From Marinobacter azerbaijanicus (GTDB taxonomy: Bacteria > Pseudomonadota > Gammaproteobacteria > Pseudomonadales > Oleiphilaceae): DNA of 64,000 bases. Under the pieces are notes generated by a model. It worked only from the letters and a program-made list of their open reading frames with translations. It had not been told where the DNA came from and searched no databases. This document shows positions 53,700-62,173 of the stretch, piece after piece (positions within the stretch are counted from its first letter, which is position 1; each line of letters starts with the position of its first letter). The stretch lies in the NCBI RefSeq assembly GCF_030250645.1, contig NZ_JASSVS010000006.1, positions 1 through 64,000 of the forward strand, given 5' to 3'. The position numbers and the translations under genes were made by a program.

Positions 53700-55913
53700 A
53701 TGGACAACCTTTTTTTGCAATCAACCAAACGGGCCCTGTTAGCCTTTACAGCTGTCTCCACAATGGCGCTCACCGGCGGGTGCGGAGGCGGGGATGATGC
53801 TATTGATGAAGCAAGGAACAGCGAAAACAGCTTCCCACCAGCCAAGAATGCCAACGACGATTTCACCTCTGGCACCACCGGCGACTCCAGTAATTCCTCG
53901 GGTCTTGAGCGAAACGAAGTACGGGTCACCATGGAAGTGCCGGAATCGGTGGCACCAGACGGTGAGCTGACCCGTCGCAACCTCCGGATAGTGACACCGG
54001 ATACTGTCACCGTTTACCGGACAGATCAGTCTCTCCGCAACCTTGCCTCTGTAGACACGCGCTCCCGTACGGAAGAGACCGGGCGCACGGTTATCACCTT
54101 TGAGGAAGGCCTGCCCCAGGGTCCGGACGTGCTCATTGAGGCAACCTACGGCAACACCCGCATGCGCGCCCTGGCAGCGGATGCGGACCGGGATGTAAAG
54201 GTCAATCCGTTCTCCGAATACCTGGTGGCAAAGGCCCTGGGCAACTATACCTCCGGCGAGTTCGGCCAGATCATGGACTGCGTGAACGACACCGACAGCA
54301 CCCTGTGCCTGAACAAATATGTCTGGGCCACCCTCGCCGACCAGGTGCATGATTTTGAGATTGATATTGCCGGAAATCTGGGTGTTCAGGGCGCACTGAC
54401 GGCCCTGGAGGAGAGGGGCGACTTTGCCCGCTATGTGTCCTCCATGGCGAACTATGCCTTGCTGGGCGAGGATTCGTCGGGCAAGATCGAAGCCAGTTCC
54501 GCAGATTATCACTCTGTGTTCTGGGGGGTGGAGCTGGGCCAGACCTTCCGGGAGCCCAGCCTTGCCGGCTCCGGCCAATGGGGCGTGCGCATTGCCCGGG
54601 AAGAAACAGTTACCGACGAAAATGGCACCGGCTACGTCTATCCCGGCCTGACGCTGACCTCCTTCGATGCGTTCAATATCCGTGTGACCTCACTGGCCAG
54701 TGATATTCCCTATGACCGAAAAACACTGGTCCACAGAAACGACAATGAATTTTTCGATCGTTCCGACTGGCAGTTGAACACCCACTCCTCCTCTCCCGGT
54801 GCCGCAACCCTGGAAGACGATATCCGGCTGCTGGCCGGACGCGCACTGTTCCAGAGCATTACCGGCCGGGGAAGTTCCGAGATCATCGGCTGGACCCGCA
54901 ATCCCTATTACCTGGACGCCTATACCGGCGGCGGCAGCGAGCAGCCAGACCGGGTGCTCAGCGGATACTTCACTGCCGGCAAGGCCATTGAACTGCGATC
55001 TGAAAGCGGCGAGCTGAAACGGGAACGTACACTGGAAGACCAATACCTGTCGGTGTTTGAAATCAACCTGCTGCGCCAGGAAGGCTTCGACCGGGCAACC
55101 CTGGATGGCCGCGACTATAACGTGGTTTACCTGACTACCCGCATGGGTGACGAAACCCGGCCCATGGAGGTGGAAAGCGGAATCGGGAGCTGGCAGATCA
55201 GCGGCCAGACGGTTACCCAGGCCATGGCCACAACCACGCTTAGCCGCGGCAGTTCCGGGGCTGTCACCCTGTCCACCCCGGCGGACAATCCCGGCCTGCG
55301 GGACGCCAGCTGGGTGATCAGCGAACGCCCGTCGCGGGTCTATGACCCCAACGAGGGCAATGTGATCGTCAATAACGGCCGCCTGAATCTGGACAGGGAC
55401 AGCGCCTCTGGCACGGATGAAATCCCCGATATCGCCATTGGTGCGTCGACACCGGATGGCACCCTGATGGGCTTTAACCTGGACACCAATGCCATTGGTG
55501 ATGGTCTGATGCTGGCTGCGGAACGGGCCAACACTTCACCACCAACAAGCGGTCGCTACCGCCTGCAGGGAGCCGGCCTGGCCATGTCTCCCTCCAGCAA
55601 CCGGCTGGCCCATTTCGACAACGCCCTGCTGGTAATTGAATCCTCAGGCAGTGCCCGCCTGGAGGGCCGCAGGCTGGATGTTATCCATCAGGTGGATATG
55701 GAAACCGTCACTGCGCCACAGGCTCAGTCACCGGGTAATCTCTCTCTTGCCTATAGCGCAAGCAACGACGGAACGGCCACGTTTACCGACGGTACACTGA
55801 CAATGGGTGGTTTTTTTACCGCTGACCATGACCAGTTCTTCCTGCAGCTGCAGCAGACCAATGGCGATGAAGAAATGCTGGGGCTGCTGATGGCTACCCG
55901 TCTGCCAGACTGA
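53700..55913 (+). CDS. large uncharacterised lipoprotein
   Basis: 737 residues. N-terminal lipobox ALTGGC (Cys near 28), followed by a Gly/Asp/Asn/Ser-rich linker, so it should be lipidated and sent to the outer membrane. The rest is a soluble, beta-rich, acidic protein; IVTPDTVTVYRTDQ may begin an Ig-like domain and the C-terminal part repeats short segments of alternating strands. I recognise no named domain. It stands alone between yfaZ and bax. Confidence 0.78.
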   Translation: MDNLFLQSTKRALLAFTAVSTMALTGGCGGGDDAIDEARNSENSFPPAKNANDDFTSGTTGDSSNSSGLERNEVRVTMEVPESVAPDGELTRRNLRIVTPDTVTVYRTDQSLRNLASVDTRSRTEETGRTVITFEEGLPQGPDVLIEATYGNTRMRALAADADRDVKVNPFSEYLVAKALGNYTSGEFGQIMDCVNDTDSTLCLNKYVWATLADQVHDFEIDIAGNLGVQGALTALEERGDFARYVSSMANYALLGEDSSGKIEASSADYHSVFWGVELGQTFREPSLAGSGQWGVRIAREETVTDENGTGYVYPGLTLTSFDAFNIRVTSLASDIPYDRKTLVHRNDNEFFDRSDWQLNTHSSSPGAATLEDDIRLLAGRALFQSITGRGSSEIIGWTRNPYYLDAYTGGGSEQPDRVLSGYFTAGKAIELRSESGELKRERTLEDQYLSVFEINLLRQEGFDRATLDGRDYNVVYLTTRMGDETRPMEVESGIGSWQISGQTVTQAMATTTLSRGSSGAVTLSTPADNPGLRDASWVISERPSRVYDPNEGNVIVNNGRLNLDRDSASGTDEIPDIAIGASTPDGTLMGFNLDTNAIGDGLMLAAERANTSPPTSGRYRLQGAGLAMSPSSNRLAHFDNALLVIESSGSARLEGRRLDVIHQVDMETVTAPQAQSPGNLSLAYSASNDGTATFTDGTLTMGGFFTADHDQFFLQLQQTNGDEEMLGLLMATRLPD

Positions 55914-55932
55914 CCAGCACCAAACCGCTCGG

Positions 55933-55960
55933 GCGACACTGCCGTACAACCTGTTATAAT
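55933..55960 (+). promoter_or_regulatory. putative sigma-70 promoter of bax
   Basis: TATAAT at 55955-55960 is a perfect -10 box, with GCGACA at 55933-55938 as a weak -35, 16 bp apart. The predicted start is near 55967, which argues for the downstream ATG (55992) as the bax start. Confidence 0.55.
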
Positions 55961-55991
55961 CCCTGGCATGTCGATTAGAACGAGAGGTTTT

Positions 55992-56912
55992 ATGTCTTCT
56001 GGTATACGGGCGTTGATGCTGATTTTTCCGATGGTGGTTTTTGGCTTCTGGGGAGCCGTGCATACGCCGGAGCCGGACTCTAACCACAATGGGGATAGCG
56101 ATGTCGCGCTGTCCGAGCTACCGCCCCTGCCCCGTTGGGCCAGAGAGGATCTACCGGATTTCTCCGCCTACAGTGACACCACTGAAAAGAAGGCAGCGTT
56201 TTTCTCGTTTCTTTACCCGCGCATTGTACTGGCTAACTCCCGCATCCTGATCGAGCGTGAGTATTTGCAAAGCCTTTCAGACAAGGACGAACTCACCAGA
56301 TCCGAGCTCACCTGGCTGGAAAAGCAGGCGGAGCGCCTGCGGGTCGATGAGGAGCCAGGCAGCCCGGACATGTTCCGTCGCCTGGAGAACCGTCTCGATG
56401 TGATTCCACCCTCCCTTGTGATGGCACAGGCGGCCAACGAATCCGCCTGGGGCACCTCCCGCTTTGCCCGCCGGGGTAACAACCTGTTTGGCCAGTGGTG
56501 CTTTTCCAAAGGCTGCGGCATTGTGCCCCAGAGCCGGATTGAGGGCGCCAGCCATGAAGTGGCGGATTTCGAATCGCCCTTCCAGTCGGTGCGCTCCTAC
56601 ATTCAGAACCTGAACCGCCACTCCACCTACCAGCCGCTCAGGGATATCCGTCTCAAGGCCCGCAACAACGGCGAGCTTGCCAGTGGTACAAGCCTGGCCG
56701 CAGGCCTGCTTGGCTATTCCGAGCGGGGCGAGGATTATGTGGAAGAAATCCGGAGCATGATCCGTTACAACAATCTGAACTACTACGACGACAAGTTCCG
56801 CAGTGTTCAGAAAAACAGCCAGAAGGCGTTGCACAAGCTGGCCGCCGCCAGTAACGAAGAAGCACTGCTGCCAGATGGTGGTGCGGATGGTGCAGACGCC
56901 GACGAAGGCTGA
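55992..56912 (+). CDS. Bax-like protein with glucosaminidase domain
   Basis: About 306 residues from ATG 55992 (GAGAGG just upstream); the ATG at 55968 would be nearly leaderless. One N-terminal membrane or signal segment, then a region AFFSFLYPRIVLANSRIL, and the GH73-like glucosaminidase core VMAQAANESAWGTSRFARRG with FGQWCFSKGCG. The family cuts peptidoglycan glycan strands between GlcNAc and MurNAc. Ends in an acidic tail. Resembles E. coli Bax. Confidence 0.88.
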   Translation: MSSGIRALMLIFPMVVFGFWGAVHTPEPDSNHNGDSDVALSELPPLPRWAREDLPDFSAYSDTTEKKAAFFSFLYPRIVLANSRILIEREYLQSLSDKDELTRSELTWLEKQAERLRVDEEPGSPDMFRRLENRLDVIPPSLVMAQAANESAWGTSRFARRGNNLFGQWCFSKGCGIVPQSRIEGASHEVADFESPFQSVRSYIQNLNRHSTYQPLRDIRLKARNNGELASGTSLAAGLLGYSERGEDYVEEIRSMIRYNNLNYYDDKFRSVQKNSQKALHKLAAASNEEALLPDGGADGADADEG

Positions 56913-56960
56913 CTCCACCCCGGATAACCGCCCTGATTAGTATTGCGGAGATACATCTCA

Positions 56961-57857
56961 ATGCTCAGCCTCTTGCCTGCACCAGTCAAAGGTGTGCTTG
57001 CAATCCTGCTTGTTCTACTGAACACCCTATGGCTCTTCCCGATTCTGATGGTTTTCGCCATTATCAAACTGGTGATCCCGTTGGCTCCTGTCCGCAAGGG
57101 ATGCACCATTGTTCTTAACCGTATTGCCTGGTTCTGGATCGGATTCAACAATGTATTGGCTGATGTTCTCCATACGATTGAGTGGGACGTCCGTGGCGCC
57201 GAGGGTCTTAGCCGGGAGCACTGGTACTTCGTGACCTGCAATCACCAGAGCTGGACCGACATTCCCGCCATTCAGCATGCGCTGAACAGCCGCATCCCGT
57301 TGCTCAAGTTCTTCCTCAAAAAACAGCTGGTCTGGGTGCCCTTCCTTGGCATCGCCTGGTGGGCCCTGGACTTCCCCTTCATGCAACGGCATACGAAGGA
57401 GCAGATCGCCCGCCGCCCGGAGCTGAAGAACCGGGATGTGGAAACCACGCGGGCTGCCTGCGAGAAGTTCCGTTACACCCCGGTGACCATTTTCAACTTC
57501 ATGGAAGGGACGCGGCTGACGCCCGCCAAACACAAAAGCCAGAACTCACCCTACAAGAACCTTCTCAGGCCCCGGGCCGGCGGCACCGCCTTTGTACTGG
57601 AGGCAATGGGCGAGTCTCTGCACACCATGCTGGATGTGACCATCGTGTACCCGGGGGGCAGAGCCGGCATCTGGGACTACCTCTGCGGGCGAGTGCACAG
57701 GATTGTCATTGATATTCGAACCAGGGAGATACCAGAGCGGTTCCTGGGCATGGATTACCAGAACGACCGCGACGTCCGGGTGGACTTCCAGCGCTGGGTA
57801 AGCCAGCTGTGGGCAGACAAGGACGCCCGGATTGAAGAACTGAAACAGCAGGCCTGA
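56961..57857 (+). CDS. PlsC-like acyltransferase (YihG family)
   Basis: About 298 residues from ATG 56961 (GGAG upstream); a TTG at 56943 would add six. Two N-terminal hydrophobic helices, then the acyltransferase motifs: NHQSWTDI (HX4D) near 94-101, FLKKQLVWVPFLGIAWW, FMEGTRLTPAK near 180-190 and VTIVYPGG. Acylates the sn-2 position of lysophosphatidate or related lysolipids at the inner membrane. Convergent with the LuxR gene, 2 bp apart. Confidence 0.9.
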   Translation: MLSLLPAPVKGVLAILLVLLNTLWLFPILMVFAIIKLVIPLAPVRKGCTIVLNRIAWFWIGFNNVLADVLHTIEWDVRGAEGLSREHWYFVTCNHQSWTDIPAIQHALNSRIPLLKFFLKKQLVWVPFLGIAWWALDFPFMQRHTKEQIARRPELKNRDVETTRAACEKFRYTPVTIFNFMEGTRLTPAKHKSQNSPYKNLLRPRAGGTAFVLEAMGESLHTMLDVTIVYPGGRAGIWDYLCGRVHRIVIDIRTREIPERFLGMDYQNDRDVRVDFQRWVSQLWADKDARIEELKQQA

Positions 57858-57859
57858 CG

Positions 57860-60556
57860 CTATAGCAGTCCCAGTTCCCGGGCGCGGACGATGGCCTGGG
57901 TGCGGGATTTCACCTCAAGCTTGGCATTGATACGGCGGGCGTGGGTCTTGACCGTATGCAGCGAGATGTGCAGGCGGTCGGCAATATCCTGGTTCGACAG
58001 ACCCTGGGCAATGAGCTCCAGAACCCCCTGCTCACGATCACTGATGGGTTCGGCCAGAGGCACTTGCTCCTTCATGTCGGACAGGCCATACAGCCGGCCT
58101 ACCGACTCGGTAAAGGGCGTGTCCGGCAGCTGTGACCAGGTTTTCTCCATCAGTTCCTGAAGCTCATTCTTCAGCTCGGCAAAGGGGCTGATGTAGTGTT
58201 CGTCCCCGGCCATGGCAATGGCTGTGGCCAGGATCTTCTGGGCAGCGGCGGAGCCTTTCTGGCGCCAACTGACTACGCTTTCCAGCAATCTTGAGTGGAT
58301 ATCCAGACCGAACGGAAGTGTTTCTCCGCCGTTGTTTCGAATGCCCTTCACTGTTTCCGCGGCCTTGACGTCATCGCCCCGCGCCAGCTCGATCCGGGCC
58401 TGCAGGCAGTTCAGCATACCTGGCATCATCGGAAACATTTCCGGCACGCAATTCACTTCCCGCCACGGGGCCAGGCGGTCCATGGCCTGGGCTGCGGTAT
58501 CTGCCTGCGCCAGTGACAGCCAGCCGCTGATCTTGAGTGCCTCGAGGACCGGGACATACACAGCCTGATCCACCTGCCAGGACTGCATGGTACGTTCAGC
58601 ACGACCAATCCAGGCAAAGGCATCGTCCATTCGGTTCTGGGTGCGGCAGATGAGCACCCTCAGAGCCATTGCCAACAGCAGGCCAAGATCACGGGTCTGC
58701 TCCGCATGCCGTATGCAGGTAACCAGCAAGCGGTCCGCTTCTGCCTCCCTGCCCTGATGCCATAGCACCATCACCAGATTGAGCTGGAGTCGGGTTTCGC
58801 CAACCCGGGCCGGGCGGGCGGATTCATTCATGGCGGTATCCAGGCCCGTTCTCAGCAGCTGCTCGGCATGTTTCAACGAGCCTTTGCCCAGTTCGATGCG
58901 CGCATGGGCATACACCGCCAGGATCTCCGAGCCACTGTCCCCGGCTTCCCTGGCCAGCCTGGCGGCAATGCGGTTGGCTTCCCGCGCGGCACCGAATTTA
59001 CCCGCGGCACACAGTGCACTGGAACGGACCAGTTGAGTCACCAGCTGGCCCTGGGTGGACAGTTCTTCCGCCTGTAGGGCCCTGTCCGCCACTTCCAGCG
59101 CTTCAGTGACGCTGCCTTCACCTCGCAGAATAAAGGCCCTCAGAGCGTCGATACGACCCAGCAGTTCCGGATGGGTTCCATCGTCCAGGTCGTTGATCAG
59201 CAGCCGCGCCTGGCTGAACTGGCCGCCGATAGCGTGAACCCAGCCGTACACGATTTTCAAACGGGCACTCTTTTCCAGAAGTCCGGGTGGCAGGGAACGG
59301 CGAAGCCGCAGCAGTGAGGCGGTATCCTGGCCAATCAGCAGAGCTTCCGAGCCTTCCGAGGCGATACGCACGGATTCATCCACATCACCGCTTTGCAGCG
59401 CGTACCGCAACGCCTCAGGGAACTGGTTACGCTCACTGAACCAGCGGCTGGCCTTGAGTGCCCTTTCCCGGGGACTTTCCAGCGCAGGCGTCTGCAACCA
59501 GTCGTGCAACAACGGGTTCAGCCGGAACCAGCGCCCCCTGCCAGGGAGAGGACGAAGCGGTATGCCCGTTTCCGCAGCGGCGGAGGGACGGAAAGCATGG
59601 TCACAACCGGCATCCGCAAGCCCCAGAAAAAGATCATCGGAGACAATTTCCATCTCGGCCATGATGCGCAGGGAGCGCTGCTGCCCGGGTGTAAGATGGA
59701 CCAGCACCGCATCCCTCAGAAAACGCTCAACGCTGAAGGTTTCCTGAATCGGCAGCCGGACCTCTGCGGCAGACTGCAGTTCCCGCTGGTAAAGCGCCAG
59801 AGGCGTTATCCAGCCTTCGGTCAGTGAATACAGGTGCTCCACAGCTACCGTGGTGAGCTGGTTGCGGCTGACGGCGGTCTGAAAAAAAGCAAAGGTTTCG
59901 GAGCGTGTCAGCTCCAGGAACTCAGTACTGATCCGGTTGAACCGGCCTTCCAGTTCATAGGCGTGGGTTTCAAACGGCAGCGGCTTTCTCGACACCAGCA
60001 CCAGCGCCAGACCATCCGGCGTATTGGCCACCAGTTGCTGCAACAGGGTAATGGCGGCCGGATTGGCAAGGGTGCCGATGTTGTCGATGACCAGCACACT
60101 GTCTGATTCCCGATTGTTCCAGTGGGCATCAGACAGCATCAGGGCCAGCGCATCGCTGTAGCTCGCGGCTTTTTGCTGGCCAGAGGCCTGGGAAGCCGCA
60201 CCGGGGGGCGTCAGTGCAATGTCCAGAAGGGCCATCAGCCGGCCGGCATCGTTCTCCTGTCCGGTCAGCCCCAGCCACCTGAGGGATTCCGCGCTGCGGC
60301 CTGTTTCACGAAAGGCGACACTCACAGCATGGGTTTTACCGAAACCCGACGGCGCTTCAACGAACAGCACCTCTCCCGGCCTGATCGCCGACGTGAGCTT
60401 TTCAGTAAGCGCTGGTCTTTTCAGGTAGTTGGGAACGGGCTCCGGCATCCGCACCCGCTGACGCAGTAAATCCCTGATCAACTCGCCACGATGTGCCCCA
60501 CTCAGTGCCGACTGGAACTCATCGTTGGCCGCACAGCCATCATCAAATGGTTTCAC
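57860..60556 (-). CDS. MalT-like LuxR-family transcriptional regulator (LAL/STAND)
   Basis: 898 residues. N-terminal STAND ATPase with Walker A EAPSGFGKTH at 67-76 and a Walker B LVIDNIGTL near 150; a long alpha-solenoid of TPR-like repeats from about 340 to 800; and a C-terminal LuxR helix-turn-helix (EPISDREQGVLELIAQGLS, then VKTHARRINAKL). Such proteins bind an inducer through the solenoid and ATP, oligomerise and activate promoters. The gene precedes a terminator and the DUF1302/DUF1329 operon on the same strand, so it may control that operon; this is inferred. Confidence 0.9.
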   Translation of the reverse strand: MKPFDDGCAANDEFQSALSGAHRGELIRDLLRQRVRMPEPVPNYLKRPALTEKLTSAIRPGEVLFVEAPSGFGKTHAVSVAFRETGRSAESLRWLGLTGQENDAGRLMALLDIALTPPGAASQASGQQKAASYSDALALMLSDAHWNNRESDSVLVIDNIGTLANPAAITLLQQLVANTPDGLALVLVSRKPLPFETHAYELEGRFNRISTEFLELTRSETFAFFQTAVSRNQLTTVAVEHLYSLTEGWITPLALYQRELQSAAEVRLPIQETFSVERFLRDAVLVHLTPGQQRSLRIMAEMEIVSDDLFLGLADAGCDHAFRPSAAAETGIPLRPLPGRGRWFRLNPLLHDWLQTPALESPRERALKASRWFSERNQFPEALRYALQSGDVDESVRIASEGSEALLIGQDTASLLRLRRSLPPGLLEKSARLKIVYGWVHAIGGQFSQARLLINDLDDGTHPELLGRIDALRAFILRGEGSVTEALEVADRALQAEELSTQGQLVTQLVRSSALCAAGKFGAAREANRIAARLAREAGDSGSEILAVYAHARIELGKGSLKHAEQLLRTGLDTAMNESARPARVGETRLQLNLVMVLWHQGREAEADRLLVTCIRHAEQTRDLGLLLAMALRVLICRTQNRMDDAFAWIGRAERTMQSWQVDQAVYVPVLEALKISGWLSLAQADTAAQAMDRLAPWREVNCVPEMFPMMPGMLNCLQARIELARGDDVKAAETVKGIRNNGGETLPFGLDIHSRLLESVVSWRQKGSAAAQKILATAIAMAGDEHYISPFAELKNELQELMEKTWSQLPDTPFTESVGRLYGLSDMKEQVPLAEPISDREQGVLELIAQGLSNQDIADRLHISLHTVKTHARRINAKLEVKSRTQAIVRARELGLL

Positions 60557-60706
60557 TCTCTGCCCCGTTGAAAACCCGGACTGTTCGAACCTGGCGGCCC
60601 GTTATCCGGCAAATGTGATCTCTGCCTTGTCGTTATCATGGCGACCTGCATCGGGTACGCCTTTAGTATGAGTAGAGAGAGGTTAAACCAAAGCGGGGGT
60701 GGGCTG

Positions 60707-60745
60707 CAAAAACAAAAAAAACGGCGGGCCATGGCCCGCCGTTTT
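60707..60745 (-). terminator. strong intrinsic terminator after the DUF1329 gene
   Basis: A perfect 28-base palindrome (stem ACGGCGGGCC / GGCCCGCCGT, 60718-60745) is followed on the minus strand by a run of T with one G. It ends the DUF1302-DUF1329 transcript 33 bp after the stop codon. T-rich sequence on the other side makes it partly bidirectional. The 150 bp between it and the LuxR start should contain the LuxR gene's promoter. Confidence 0.92.
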
Positions 60746-60778
60746 CACAACCCGGAATGACTCCGGTAAATCTGTACT

Positions 60779-62140
60779 CTAGCGTGTACCAGCCCTGCGC
60801 AGTGCTGCCGGGGTGTACTCACGGGAAGAGCGCTCAACACCAAATGTATAGGGGTCGGATTCCTCGTTGGTCAGGCCCAGCACCAGGTAGCGGCCAGACA
60901 ACAGATCGTACAGGGTTTCGATGGCGTACCAGGGTACGTTCTGATCGTAGAACTGCATGCTGTGCGCTTCCGCGACACGCCACAGCTCACCACGGCCGTC
61001 GTAATGGTCGATCACTGTTGCCTGCCAGGAATCCTCATCGATATAGAAGTCACGCCGCGCGTAGATGTGGCGCTCGCCATCCTTCAGGGTAGCGCGCACA
61101 TGCCATACACGGTGCAATTCGTAACGGGTGAGATCCTGATTGATGTGACCAGCCTTGATGATGTCGTCATAGTCCAGGTCACGGTCCACCAACTTGTAGG
61201 AGTTGTACGGAATGTACATTTCCTTCTTGCCTAACAGCTCCCAGTTGTAACGGTCAGGTGCGCCGTTGAACATGTCGAAGTTATCAGAGGTACGCATACC
61301 GTCGGCGGCAGTACCCGGGCCGTCATAAGCTACCTGAGGGGCGCGGCGTACACGGCGCTGACCGGCGTTGTATACCCACGCACGACGGGGCTCGGCCACC
61401 TGGTCAATGGTCTCGTGAACCAGCAGTACGTTACCTGCCAGACGGGCTGGCGCGGTGATTGCCTGCTTGAAATAGAACAGGACGTTCGGATCTTCGCCCG
61501 GCTCGTAGTCGGTCAGGTAAGTCCTCCAGGTCAGTTCGTCCTGGAATTTTACAACGCTGAAGGCACCACCTTCGGTCGGTGTAACCTGACCAACATTACG
61601 CATGACAGAGCCGCCACGGTAACGTGTGATGTGGTTCCAGATCACTTCCAGACCATTCTGGGGAATGGGGAAAGGTGTCGCGGTCTGGTAGTTGCCCAGT
61701 CCGTTGCCATCCTTGATCAGCTCCACTTCGGTGGCGTTCTCCACCGTTTCTTCCATCACGTGATCAGGATAGGCGGCCGTACGATGGGTCTCATACACCG
61801 GTATCTTGTAATCATCGTAACGGTTGATCATGGCAACCTGGCCCGGCGACAGTTTGTCTGCGTACTGGTCAACGTTGCTTTGATCAATGGTAAAGATCGG
61901 TTTTTCATCCGGGAACGGATTCACATAGATGCCATCGCCCTTGTAGCCTGCTGGTGGTGTGGTCAAACCACCATCCCAAGCCGGGATTTCATCGCCATTG
62001 CCAGCCTTCTCTGCGCCAATCGGCGTGAGTGAGTCACCCAGCTTGGCCGCTTCCTCTGCGGAAACGGCGCCAAAGGCACTGCCCGCAAACAGGGATGCGG
62101 ACAGAATGCCAGTGGCCAGTAGCTTCTTGTTCAGTTTCAT
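60779..62140 (-). CDS. DUF1329 exported protein
   Basis: 453 residues with a clean signal peptide (LLATGILSASLFAGSAFGA, about 6-24). The mature start VSAEEAAKLGDSLTPIGAEK and GNGDEIPAWDGGL are typical of DUF1329, which adopts a LolB/LppX-like lipid-binding fold; DVWHVRATLKDGERHIY-type sequence occurs near 350. Family members accompany DUF1302 barrels and often RND (MMPL) exporters. Function probably concerns transport of a hydrophobic compound, unproven. GAGGT precedes the ATG. Confidence 0.9.
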   Translation of the reverse strand: MKLNKKLLATGILSASLFAGSAFGAVSAEEAAKLGDSLTPIGAEKAGNGDEIPAWDGGLTTPPAGYKGDGIYVNPFPDEKPIFTIDQSNVDQYADKLSPGQVAMINRYDDYKIPVYETHRTAAYPDHVMEETVENATEVELIKDGNGLGNYQTATPFPIPQNGLEVIWNHITRYRGGSVMRNVGQVTPTEGGAFSVVKFQDELTWRTYLTDYEPGEDPNVLFYFKQAITAPARLAGNVLLVHETIDQVAEPRRAWVYNAGQRRVRRAPQVAYDGPGTAADGMRTSDNFDMFNGAPDRYNWELLGKKEMYIPYNSYKLVDRDLDYDDIIKAGHINQDLTRYELHRVWHVRATLKDGERHIYARRDFYIDEDSWQATVIDHYDGRGELWRVAEAHSMQFYDQNVPWYAIETLYDLLSGRYLVLGLTNEESDPYTFGVERSSREYTPAALRRAGTR

Positions 62141-62173
62141 TTAAATTACCTCGTTAAACGAATTCGGGCCGAA

